Below are positions 7,426 through 13,479 of a stretch of DNA of 13,479 nt, one piece after another; the first letter of the stretch is position 1, and each line of letters begins with the position of its first letter. Below the pieces are notes generated by a model. That model was given only the letters and a program-made list of their open reading frames with translations, searched no databases and was not told the DNA's origin. Origin of the DNA: a bacterium (lineage in GTDB: Bacteria > JAUVQV01 > DATDCY01); the NCBI GenBank assembly GCA_036524115.1, contig DATDCY010000250.1, forward strand, positions 1 through 13,479, in the 5' to 3' direction. Made by a program: the position numbers and the translations under genes.

Positions 7426-9213
7426 TCAGCGGCGCATCGGCTCGCCCGCCGGCGCTCCCGCCTCCGGCATGGCTGCCGTGCCCCCCTCCTGCATCGCGGC
7501 GGGCATGCCGTGGCGGGCCTCCCCCGGCGCCGCCGGCATCCCCCGCTGCGCCTCCTGGCGGGCGAGCGCCGCGGCGGGGTCCCGGTCGAACGCCTGCTTG
7601 CACTGCGCCGAGCAGAAGGAGAAGGCCGCGCCCTGGTAGGAGCTGACCAGGCCGGCGCGCGCGGCCTCGTCCGGGTCGACGTCCATCCCGCACACCGGGT
7701 CCTGCGCGTGGAACGCCTTCGCCGTCGCGGCAGGCGCCATCCCGGCCCGCGGTGCGCCGGCCGAGGACGGCTCGGCCGCGCCAAGCGCCCGCGCGGCCGC
7801 GGCCTTGGGGTCGCGGAGGAACGCCTCCTTGCACCGCGCGGAGCAGAAGAACCAACTGCTGCCCGCGTGCTCGCTGACCAGCCCCTGCGCACGGGCCTTC
7901 GTCTCGTCGACCTCCATGCCGCAGATGGGGTCGAGCGCCGCGCCTCCGACCGGGGTGCTTGCCGCGCGCATCCGGCTCTCCGAGTCGAGCAGGAAGTTGC
8001 CCGACGTGACCATCGTCTCGCCCTCCATCAGCCCGCCGGCGATCTCGACGAGTTCCCCGAGACGGCGCCCCGTGCGCACGGGGCGCGGGACGAACACGCC
8101 GGGGGTCTGCTCGACGAAGACGATCCGGCGCGTCCCCGAGTCGAGCACCGCGCTCTTGGGGACGAAGATCGCCGGCCCGACCTCGACGGGCAGTTCGACG
8201 TCCACCAGCATGTCCGGGCGCAGGACGAACCGGGGGTTGACGACGTCGAGGCGCACCTTGAGCGTCCGCGTCGTGGCGTCGAAACGGGGCGGCACAGCAC
8301 TCACGACCGCGGCGAGGCGGCGGCCGGTGCCGGACTGCGTGACGACCGCGCGTGTGCCGGGTCTCAGGTACTCCTCCTGCCCCTCGAAGACGTCCGCGAG
8401 CACCCAGACGCTCCCAAGGTCGGCGATCGTGAACAGGTCCTCGCGCGCGTCGAAGGACTGCCCGAGCGAGACGTTGCGCGAAGTGACGATCCCGGCCGCC
8501 GGGGCCCGCATCTGCACCAGGTAGGACGGCTGGCGGGTCTTCGTGATCTCCTCGATCTGCTCGGCCGTCATGCCCAGGTTCATCAGCGCCTGGCGGCCGA
8601 CGTCCACGTTGCGCCAGTATGTCGCGAGCTGCCCGCCGCCCTGCAGGGAGTCGTAGGGGTTCGTGCCGCCCTGCTGGATGGTCTGGTAGGTGTCGTACAT
8701 CCGCAGGAAGTTCTGCTGCGGGATGAGGATCTCGCTCGTGTAGTACGCCCCGAGCACGGCCCCCTTCTCCACGAAACTGCCGGTCGTGGCGGTGCCCATC
8801 TCCCGGATGCGCCCCGACGTCGCCGCCGTTACCCGGAACAACCGCGTCTCGTCGGGAGTGACTGTGCCGACAAGCCGCAGCGTCGTCCGCCGGACCGCGG
8901 CCTGGACCGGCTCTCGCGCCACGCCGATGAGCTGCAGGCGGTCGGCGCGGACCGTCACCGCGCCCGGCGGCGCCGCCGCGGACGGGGACGCCCCTGGCGA
9001 CGGCCCGTCCTCGTAGACCGGCTCGAGGGGCATCCCGCAGGCCGCGGTCCCGGGCCCCGGCGAGCGGAAGGAGGGGTTCATCGGGTCGACGTAGTAGAGG
9101 ATGCGCCGCCCCCCCGGGCCGGCATGCCCGCCGCCGCGGCTGGCGAGCCACCCGGCCGCGAACGCCACCGGCAGCAGGACCGTGACCAGGATGACGAGCG
9201 TTCGCTGGCGCAT
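7426..9213 (-). CDS. cusB: CusB-type membrane fusion protein with HMBD and two C-terminal YHS domains
   Basis: This is the periplasmic adaptor of the CusBA pump, 595 residues, much longer than a plain CusB. In order it has an N-terminal membrane anchor or signal (5-23); a heavy-metal-binding motif (about 39-68, YYVDPMNP then ACGMPLEPVYE) in which the usual CPMHP Cys/His are replaced; the lipoyl/alpha-hairpin/beta-barrel body (about 85-415, including SFVEKGAVLG and RAPAAGIV); and two tandem YHS-type domains. YHS1 (427-470) has DPICGM with Cys431 plus FCSARC with Cys457/Cys461. YHS2 (505-548) has DPVCGM with Cys508 plus FCSAQC with Cys534/Cys538. The last 40 residues are Ala/Gly/Pro-rich with Met559, Met570, Met574, Met582 and Met593. 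YHS domains are small metal-binding modules; here they occupy the place where some CusB homologues carry a CusF-like domain. Start ATG 9213 has only a weak SD (AGG, 5-7 bases). Confidence 0.95.
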   Translation of the reverse strand: MRQRTLVILVTVLLPVAFAAGWLASRGGGHAGPGGRRILYYVDPMNPSFRSPGPGTAACGMPLEPVYEDGPSPGASPSAAAPPGAVTVRADRLQLIGVAREPVQAAVRRTTLRLVGTVTPDETRLFRVTAATSGRIREMGTATTGSFVEKGAVLGAYYTSEILIPQQNFLRMYDTYQTIQQGGTNPYDSLQGGGQLATYWRNVDVGRQALMNLGMTAEQIEEITKTRQPSYLVQMRAPAAGIVTSRNVSLGQSFDAREDLFTIADLGSVWVLADVFEGQEEYLRPGTRAVVTQSGTGRRLAAVVSAVPPRFDATTRTLKVRLDVVNPRFVLRPDMLVDVELPVEVGPAIFVPKSAVLDSGTRRIVFVEQTPGVFVPRPVRTGRRLGELVEIAGGLMEGETMVTSGNFLLDSESRMRAASTPVGGAALDPICGMEVDETKARAQGLVSEHAGSSWFFCSARCKEAFLRDPKAAAARALGAAEPSSAGAPRAGMAPAATAKAFHAQDPVCGMDVDPDEAARAGLVSSYQGAAFSFCSAQCKQAFDRDPAAALARQEAQRGMPAAPGEARHGMPAAMQEGGTAAMPEAGAPAGEPMRR

Positions 9214-9259
9214 GATGACCTAGTCTATCCCAGGCTCGCGTCCGCGGCGAGCAGGCAAA

Positions 9260-9289
9260 GAGCGAGGGCCGCACGGGCGGCCCTCGCTC
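9260..9289 (-). terminator. Strong hairpin between oxidase and cusB, possible terminator or attenuator
   Basis: A perfect 13-bp GC-rich stem (GAGCGAGGGCCGC with its complement, arms 9260-9272 and 9277-9289) has a four-base ACGG loop. It sits 26 bases after the multicopper oxidase stop. On the minus-strand transcript it is followed by CTTTGCC, only a three-U run, so termination would be partial. That would fit higher oxidase than pump expression from a shared promoter. Confidence 0.55.
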
Positions 9290-9315
9290 GCCGACTCGGG
9301 CGGAACGCGCGGGCC

Positions 9316-11721
9316 CTAGTACTGGACCCCCTTGACGTAGGTGCGGACGATGGCCGGGTTGGCCAGGACGGTGTACGGCCGCATCATCTCGTTGTCCTCG
9401 TGGTCGATGATGTGGCAGTGCCAGACGTAGCCGTGGCCGCCGTTCGGGCTGAAGTCGTAGCCGATGGTGTTCGAGTTATCCAAGCCAGTGACCGGGTCCA
9501 CGACGGGCGCCGTCGCCTTGGCGAAGCGCACGATGAAGCGCGTCACCATGCCCGGGGGCGCCATGACGGTGTCCTTCCACCCGATCTCCTGCGGGGCCGG
9601 GGCGACCGGCAGCCCGACGAGCGCCGTGGTTGCCACCGCCGGGGCCGGGAACTGCCAGCCGTAGATATTGGCCGGGTCGGGGTTCCCGCCGAGCACGCAG
9701 ACGTTTGGAGCGAGCACGCCGCGGCCCGGCACGCCAAGGCCGCAGTTGTAGTCCAGCGGCGGGCCCGCGCCGAACACCGGCAGCGCGGAGGCAGCATAGG
9801 CGGCCGTGTAGGCGGTGGTGTAGGCCTTCACGTTGAGCCCCTGCCGGTTGAGGAGCTGGACCGCCACCAGGTGCGGGTGGATCGGGTGGGCGTCGGCCGT
9901 GAGGTTCACGATCTCCCACTCTTCAGTCTCGCCCTCGTGGGGCAGCTCGGAGTAGTAGGTCGTGTTCCACATCGTCGCCACCGGGGTGAAGTCGGTCCGC
10001 GCGACCTTGGTGCCGTCGTACTGCGTGTTGTTGACGAGGATCTCCACCGGCCCGCCGGGGAAGACGACCTCGTTGAGCGTCAGGCGGCGGGTCTTGTGGA
10101 TGGTGACGCCCGCTGCGGGCGTCGTGCCCAAAGGGGTGGTCAGGCGCACGGATGCGGGCCGGATGGCCGGGGCCGGAAGCACCGCCGGGTTGAAGGTGTT
10201 ATCCACGACGGGGGCGGCGGCCACGCGGAACTGCACGATGCGGCCGGTGGTCGAGGCCGATACCTGGGCGCCGCCCGGGAACGGCGCGGGGGCGTTGTTG
10301 GTCAGGATCAGCGTCTGGCCGGCGACGGTCGAGAAGTCGACGATGACCTCGTAGCGCTCGCCCGGCATGATCAGCAGCTTGTCATTGACCTTGGCGAGCG
10401 GGTTGATCTGCTGCGGGGTGTCGAGGTAGCCCTGGTCGTTGCCGATGACCCACATCGGCGGGCCCTGCACGCCGGTCGTCCTGTTCATGAAGTAGAGCGC
10501 GTAGGTGCGCGCGTTCGAGCCGTTGAGGAAGAGGAAGCGGTAGCGCTTCGGCTGCACGTTCATGAAGGGCCAGGTCTTGCCGTTGACGACGATGGTGTCG
10601 CCGATGAACTCCGGGACCCAGTAGGGGTGCTCGGGGTTGATGCCGACGTTGGGGAAGTAGAGCTGGCCGTTGGTGTCGAAGATGCGGTCCTGGAGGATCA
10701 TCGGGACGAGCAGTTCGACCGCCCCGGTCACCGTGTCCTTGAGGCCGAGCGGGTCCAGGCCCGGCGCCAGCGGCATCGCCGGGTCGACCTGGTCGTACAC
10801 GCCCGCGATCCCGGCATACACGTTGAGGCGGGTGGCGCCGAGCATGTGGTCGTGGAACCACGTCGGCGCGGGGTCCTGCACGTTCGGGTAGACGTAGGTC
10901 GCCTTGCCGGCGGCCGCGTCGGCAACGCCGCCCTTCGAGTAGTAGCCGTGCCCGTAGATGCCATTGCCCGTCCACCAGGAGTCGGGGCCGCCGTCGAGCA
11001 CCGACGGGATCTCGCCGCCGTGGAGGTGCACCGCCGCCGGGGTCGAGGCCGGATAGGTCAGCGGGTTGTTCGGCGGGGCCGCCTGCGGCCCGAGGAAGCC
11101 GTAGTTGTTGAGGCACGGCGCCGGCAGCACCGCCGGCCCCAAGCCCCCGATCCAGGCCTGCGCGGCCTGATCGCAGAGGTTGCGCTCGGGGTTGGCGGTG
11201 CCGACGGGGTCATTGAAGTTGACCGGCGGGGGCGCCGTGTTCAGCGACAGGGGATCGCCCCACAAGAGCGTGGGGTCAGTGGACGTGGTGTACGCCTTCA
11301 CGTTGCTCACGTAGGTGTCGGGCAGCTTGTTGAAGAAGTTCATTTGCGTCGGGATGCCGCGGTCCGCGATGACCACCGGCCCGAGGTAGGAGCGGTTCTG
11401 CAGGCCGGGCACGCAGGTGTTGCCGACCTGGTAGCCCCATACCCACGTCGCAGGCGCGACACCCGCAACCGCGCCGACCACCGGCGTGCCTGCCGGCAGG
11501 ATGTTGGTCTGGAATTCGCAGATGCTGACGTCGATCGGCGTGCCGGTCGCGATCTGGAACATCGCGTTGCTCAGCGTGTTCAGAGGCTCGACGAACTGCG
11601 GGATCTTCGTCGGGTTCAGCGGCGTTTGCACCGCGGGCGGCGGCGGCGCCGCCATCGCGGCAACCCCAAGCGCGAACACAAATCCAACTGCCACGGCAAC
11701 CAGCCATCCCCACTTTCTCAT
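9316..11721 (-). CDS. Secreted CotA-like multicopper oxidase, enlarged
   Basis: The product is a periplasmic or extracellular laccase-type oxidase of 801 residues that would oxidise Cu(I) or organic/metal substrates using O2. ATG 11721 is preceded by AAGGGGGA at five to six bases, and residues 1-25 form a Sec signal (MRKWGW, hydrophobic core, AMAA) without a twin-arginine motif. All four copper-ligand motifs are intact: HLHGG (His232, His234), FHDH (His290, His292), HPIHPH (His612, His615, His617) and WHCHIIDHEDNEMM (His768, Cys769, His770, His774, axial Met779). This pattern matches the CotA/bilirubin-oxidase branch rather than CueO. It is about 290 residues longer than CotA: roughly 125 extra residues lie before HLHGG and about 80 between the last two motifs. 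Six extra cysteines (68, 103, 183, 203, 660, 675) could form disulfides. It lies upstream of cusBA, suggesting copper detoxification. Manganese or iron oxidation is an alternative. Confidence 0.94.
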   Translation of the reverse strand: MRKWGWLVAVAVGFVFALGVAAMAAPPPPAVQTPLNPTKIPQFVEPLNTLSNAMFQIATGTPIDVSICEFQTNILPAGTPVVGAVAGVAPATWVWGYQVGNTCVPGLQNRSYLGPVVIADRGIPTQMNFFNKLPDTYVSNVKAYTTSTDPTLLWGDPLSLNTAPPPVNFNDPVGTANPERNLCDQAAQAWIGGLGPAVLPAPCLNNYGFLGPQAAPPNNPLTYPASTPAAVHLHGGEIPSVLDGGPDSWWTGNGIYGHGYYSKGGVADAAAGKATYVYPNVQDPAPTWFHDHMLGATRLNVYAGIAGVYDQVDPAMPLAPGLDPLGLKDTVTGAVELLVPMILQDRIFDTNGQLYFPNVGINPEHPYWVPEFIGDTIVVNGKTWPFMNVQPKRYRFLFLNGSNARTYALYFMNRTTGVQGPPMWVIGNDQGYLDTPQQINPLAKVNDKLLIMPGERYEVIVDFSTVAGQTLILTNNAPAPFPGGAQVSASTTGRIVQFRVAAAPVVDNTFNPAVLPAPAIRPASVRLTTPLGTTPAAGVTIHKTRRLTLNEVVFPGGPVEILVNNTQYDGTKVARTDFTPVATMWNTTYYSELPHEGETEEWEIVNLTADAHPIHPHLVAVQLLNRQGLNVKAYTTAYTAAYAASALPVFGAGPPLDYNCGLGVPGRGVLAPNVCVLGGNPDPANIYGWQFPAPAVATTALVGLPVAPAPQEIGWKDTVMAPPGMVTRFIVRFAKATAPVVDPVTGLDNSNTIGYDFSPNGGHGYVWHCHIIDHEDNEMMRPYTVLANPAIVRTYVKGVQY

Positions 11722-12056
11722 GACGGTCCCCCTTCCTGGATCCCCTGCGATCGTTCCCGAGGCGTTCACGGAACCCCCTCCGTTGGTTACTCCGTAAAGT
11801 AGTAAATTCCGTTTGCTTCTCCTATGAGGTGGTCTCCCCAAATTTCATCTTTCAAACCGATGCGATGCGCCATTCCGTTGCCTGGGACGTTGTTCAGATC
11901 GGAGACAGGCGCCACGCTCGCGACAAGCTCAAGGCAATTGCAGGGCCCGGAATGGATTTTCGAGGCGCCGCTCGGGTCATCTGGCGCGGGGATGTCGTTT
12001 CCGTTGCTGCACCTCGCCAAACCTCGTGCCCAATCGGTAAGCAGTCCCCGGCCATA
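11722..12056. other. Lower-GC intergenic region between divergent genes
   Basis: The gap between the oxidase start and the glutaredoxin start is 456 bases, and this part is visibly less GC-rich than the coding DNA around it. It must carry the minus-strand oxidase promoter, but I find no convincing -35/-10 pair. A TTGAAA on the minus strand near 11857 lacks a matching -10. A heptamer CGTAAAG at 11793-11799 repeats the half-site of the palindrome at 12057-12073. Short open frames occur on both strands (for example, minus 11787-12020, 77 codons from TTG, reading ..KDEIWGDHLIGEANGIYYFTE), but none has a ribosome site or recognisable family. Confidence 0.5.
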
Positions 12057-12073
12057 CGTAAAGACACTTTACG
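12057..12073. promoter_or_regulatory. Perfect palindrome, candidate operator
   Basis: CGTAAAG-ACA-CTTTACG is a perfect inverted repeat with 7-bp arms and a 3-base centre, AT-rich within a GC-rich region. Its 3' edge is 36 bases upstream of the glutaredoxin -35 box, a position suiting an activator or a shared divergent regulator. A second CGTAAAG lies at 11793-11799, about 70 bases upstream of the oxidase start, without the mirrored arm. It does not match operator patterns I know for CueR, CusR or CopY. Confidence 0.45.
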
Positions 12074-12109
12074 GTTGCACGTGATTCGGATCGCGGTTGG
12101 CGGGTGCGC

Positions 12110-12138
12110 TGGACACCCGTGGGGACGAATGCTATAAG
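12110..12138 (+). promoter_or_regulatory. Sigma70 promoter of the glutaredoxin/FTR pair
   Basis: TGGACA (12110-12115) and TATAAG (12133-12138) are separated by exactly 17 bases, each one or two mismatches from consensus. Transcription would start near 12145, giving a leader of about 33 bases that contains AAGGAGA (12164-12170), seven bases before the ATG at 12178. Confidence 0.65.
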
Positions 12139-12177
12139 CGGGCGGGTCCGGCCGTGCTCGAAAAAGGAGACATCACG

Positions 12178-12432
12178 ATGGCCCAGCCGCGAGTAAGAAT
12201 GTACACCCTGAGCACCTGCCACCACTGCAAGGCGGCGAAGAAGTTCCTCACCGGCTGCGGCGTGGCCTTCGAATTCACCGACGTCGATCTGCTCACCGGC
12301 GCTGAGCGCGAGGCGATCCTCGCCGAGGTGCGCCGCCTCAACCCGGAGTGCTCGTTCCCGACGATCGTCATCGGCGACCAGGTCGTCGTCGGCAACGACG
12401 AGGCGCGAATCAGGAAGGCGTTGGGGCTGTGA
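12178..12432 (+). CDS. Glutaredoxin family protein (CHHC active site)
   Basis: An 84-residue cytoplasmic thiol-disulfide protein with the glutaredoxin/NrdH fold. It has the redox motif Cys14-His-His-Cys17 following MYTLST, a cis-proline in FPT (Pro61) and a glycine-containing VVGN segment (71-73). Cys27 and Cys58 are additional. ATG 12178 is chosen because AAGGAGA precedes it at ideal distance and the product begins just before the first beta strand; a longer in-frame open stretch would run back through the promoter. It overlaps the ferredoxin-thioredoxin reductase gene by one base (TGATG), so the pair is translated together. The likely role is as electron acceptor of that reductase, passing ferredoxin-derived electrons to target disulfides. 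A glutaredoxin with CHHC instead of CPYC suggests dependence on FTR or thioredoxin reductase rather than glutathione, which is inference. Confidence 0.92.
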   Translation: MAQPRVRMYTLSTCHHCKAAKKFLTGCGVAFEFTDVDLLTGAEREAILAEVRRLNPECSFPTIVIGDQVVVGNDEARIRKALGL

Positions 12433-12761
12433 TGGACCTCGTGCGCTTCCGCGAGATGGTCCGCCAGGCCCAGGAGCCGCAGGGCTACTTCTTCAACGCC
12501 GACGAGGCGCTCGTGACCGAGCTGCTCGAGGGGCTCGTCGCGAACCGGGAGCGCTACGGCTACATGTCCTGCCCCTGCCGTCTCGCCAGCGGCGTGCGCG
12601 AGAAGGACCGGGACATCATGTGCCCGTGCGTCTACCGCCCCGCCGACGTCATGGAGTACGGAAGCTGCTACTGCGGCCTGTACGTCTCGGCGGCGTTCAA
12701 CGCGGGGGAGATTCCGCGCCGCCGCGTCCCCGAACGCCGCCCGCCTGACAAGTTCGTGTAG
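12432..12761 (+). CDS. Ferredoxin-thioredoxin reductase catalytic chain
   Basis: The product is a 109-residue iron-sulfur enzyme subunit that uses ferredoxin electrons and a [4Fe-4S] cluster to reduce a disulfide in thioredoxin-like partners. The six family cysteines are present as three C-x-C pairs: Cys47-Pro-Cys49, Cys64-Pro-Cys66 and Cys79-Tyr-Cys81. By comparison with plant and cyanobacterial enzymes, four coordinate the cluster and two form the active-site disulfide. The last pair is CYC instead of the plant-type CHC, so the conserved active-site histidine is tyrosine here, and the spacings (14 and 12 residues) differ from 16 and 8. No variable (alpha) subunit gene is adjacent, as commonly found for non-photosynthetic bacteria. 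The start ATG at 12432 overlaps the glutaredoxin stop. The upstream glutaredoxin is the obvious candidate substrate. Confidence 0.93.
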   Translation: MDLVRFREMVRQAQEPQGYFFNADEALVTELLEGLVANRERYGYMSCPCRLASGVREKDRDIMCPCVYRPADVMEYGSCYCGLYVSAAFNAGEIPRRRVPERRPPDKFV

Positions 12762-12909
12762 CGCGGGTCGCTGGGGAGGCCCTGGCGCGCCCCGGCGGCG
12801 TTGCTCCTCGCGTCGCTTGTGCGGCGCACCTCCAGTGCGCCTCCGCGCGCGCTCCTCGCTGCCTTGCCGGAACGCACCATGACCTCCTCATCGACTCGCG
12901 CAGCCGATT
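12762..12909. repeat. Spacer between convergent genes with repeat-like, palindromic sequence
   Basis: This 148-base gap holds two 28-base units that both begin GCTCCTCGC and end CGCACC, 48 bases apart (12803-12830 and 12851-12878). Between them is a hairpin GGCGCAC/GTGCGCC with a CTCCA loop (12823-12841). No U-run follows, so it is a poor intrinsic terminator for either gene. The structure looks like an intergenic repeat unit, possibly present elsewhere in the genome; copy number cannot be seen here. Confidence 0.4.
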
Positions 12910-13479
12910 CTAGTCAGTCCCTCTGGCGGCTCCGAGAGGGAAGCGCGCGAGAATCGCGTCGGCGGCCTCCGCCGCGCCGTCCGTGAGGCGCTCGCTCGTC
13001 CGGCCGAGGGCGAGCAGTTCCGGAACGCGCCGGACCCACGCGCCCGAGGCCAAAGCCTGCGGCGGAATCCTCAGTCCCCGGGCGCGTTCGGTCACCCAGC
13101 GCGCAAGGACGGGCGATTCGCGGAAGCCGGCCCGCGGAATGAAGCCGTAGGGCACGCCGGCGCGCGTGGCCTCCGCAAGCGTGCTGTACCCGAGCTTGCC
13201 GACGACGCCATCCGCGGCCGCCACCAGGTCCGGGTGGTAGAGGCCGGAGCGGTGCGGCAGGACCACGACGTTGTCGATCCGCTGCCGTGCCGGGCCCCCG
13301 CCCGCGAGCACGAACTGCACCTGCGGCTGCGCCAGAAGCGGCATGAGCGCGAAACCGCCGTGCGGGACGCCGCCCATCGTGACCAGCACGAGCGGCCGGC
13401 GCGCGGGGACGCCGAGAGCGGCCCGCGTCGCGGCGCGGCCTGCGCGCGGACTGCGGCCGACGGGACCGATGTGCACCGC
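12910..13479 (-). CDS. GT-B glycosyltransferase, MurG/GT28-like C-terminal part, 5' end outside window
   Basis: An open frame enters from the right edge and ends at TAG 12910-12912, leaving 189 visible residues; the N-terminal acceptor domain is missing. A GTG at 13476 is in frame but is not taken as the start, because the sequence upstream stays open and half a GT-B fold would be absent. Visible features are the Rossmann strand PLVLVTMGGVPHG, the VQFVLAGGGP turn, VVVLPHRSGLYHPDLVAAADGVVGK with its downstream GYSTLAEATRAGVPYGFIPR, and FRESPVLARWV. The 'AADxxxGKxGYxTxxEAxxxxVPxxFxPR' pattern resembles the glycosyltransferase-like domain found in MurG relatives and at the N-terminus of plant L-arabinokinase. 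The donor is likely a nucleotide sugar. It is convergent with the FTR gene and unrelated to the copper genes in any visible way. Confidence 0.8.
   Translation of the reverse strand, partial: AVHIGPVGRSPRAGRAATRAALGVPARRPLVLVTMGGVPHGGFALMPLLAQPQVQFVLAGGGPARQRIDNVVVLPHRSGLYHPDLVAAADGVVGKLGYSTLAEATRAGVPYGFIPRAGFRESPVLARWVTERARGLRIPPQALASGAWVRRVPELLALGRTSERLTDGAAEAADAILARFPLGAARGTD

Noticed and set aside
4093-7646. Long open frames on either strand overlapping cusA (minus 4093-6156 and plus 5766-7646)
   Set aside because: They lie in other frames of a full-length CusA whose motifs are complete; their Ala/Arg-rich or His/Asp-rich makeup marks them as frame shadows.
7413-7892. In-frame upstream extension of cusA to 7892
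   Set aside because: It overlaps the 3' end of cusB and is low-complexity Arg/Ser/Ala sequence; CusA homologues start at the ATG at 7412.
7270-11802. A 1510-codon plus-strand open frame spanning cusB and the multicopper oxidase
   Set aside because: It is antisense to two genes with intact family motifs; its Arg/His/Asp-rich composition is typical of the reverse strand of high-GC coding DNA, and it has no recognisable domain.
11787-12020. 77-codon minus-strand frame upstream of the oxidase as a gene
   Set aside because: Only a TTG start with no ribosome-binding site and no recognised family; kept as an observation rather than a CDS.
12823-12841. Hairpin as terminator for the FTR gene
   Set aside because: The stem is only 7 bp and no U-tract follows on either strand.
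1-13479. CRISPR arrays, tRNA, rRNA, transposases or phage genes
   Set aside because: I saw no spaced repeat series, cloverleaf-like sequence, rRNA signature or transposase motif in any part of the window.

Overview
This very GC-rich window is almost fully packed with genes and reads as the chromosome of a Gram-negative, probably anaerobic or microaerobic bacterium. A tripartite RND efflux system implies an outer membrane. A NosL/FtsX-type ABC operon and a glutaredoxin/ferredoxin-thioredoxin-reductase pair fit a high-GC lineage of the former Deltaproteobacteria (Desulfuromonadota- or Geobacter-like), but this is inferred from gene content, not proven. The window is dominated by extracytoplasmic copper handling.

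Layout. From 11721 down to 1, everything lies on the minus strand in two transcription blocks. Block A (11721 to 4110) encodes a large CotA-like multicopper oxidase, a CusB-type membrane fusion protein and a CusA-type RND pump. A strong hairpin separates the oxidase from cusB. Block B (3947 to beyond position 1) has a sigma70-like promoter in the cusA-downstream gap. It encodes two different NosL-like periplasmic lipoprotein-type/secreted copper proteins, a 96-residue His-containing anchored protein, an FtsX/MacB-type permease, its ATPase and a multi-span membrane protein with a Cys-Cys motif that runs off the window. Four of these junctions are overlapping or nearly so, including two GTGA stop/start overlaps.

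A 456-base, noticeably lower-GC gap (11722-12177) separates the oxidase from a divergent plus-strand pair: an 84-residue glutaredoxin and a 109-residue ferredoxin-thioredoxin reductase catalytic chain that overlap by one base. The gap holds a perfect 7-bp palindrome (CGTAAAG-ACA-CTTTACG), a copy of its half-site near the oxidase, and a clear sigma70 promoter for the redox pair. Past a repeat-like spacer lies the C-terminal part of a convergent GT-B glycosyltransferase.

How it may work together (inference). The oxidase would convert periplasmic Cu(I) to the less toxic Cu(II) and CusBA would expel copper. CusB carries its own metal-binding modules (an N-terminal heavy-metal-binding motif and two C-terminal YHS domains) where other systems use CusF. 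No CusC, CusF, CopA or metal-responsive regulator is in the window. Block B resembles the NosL-NosDFY copper-delivery logic but has no NosZ or NosD; its cargo or client is unknown. This block is the best candidate here for a poorly described system.
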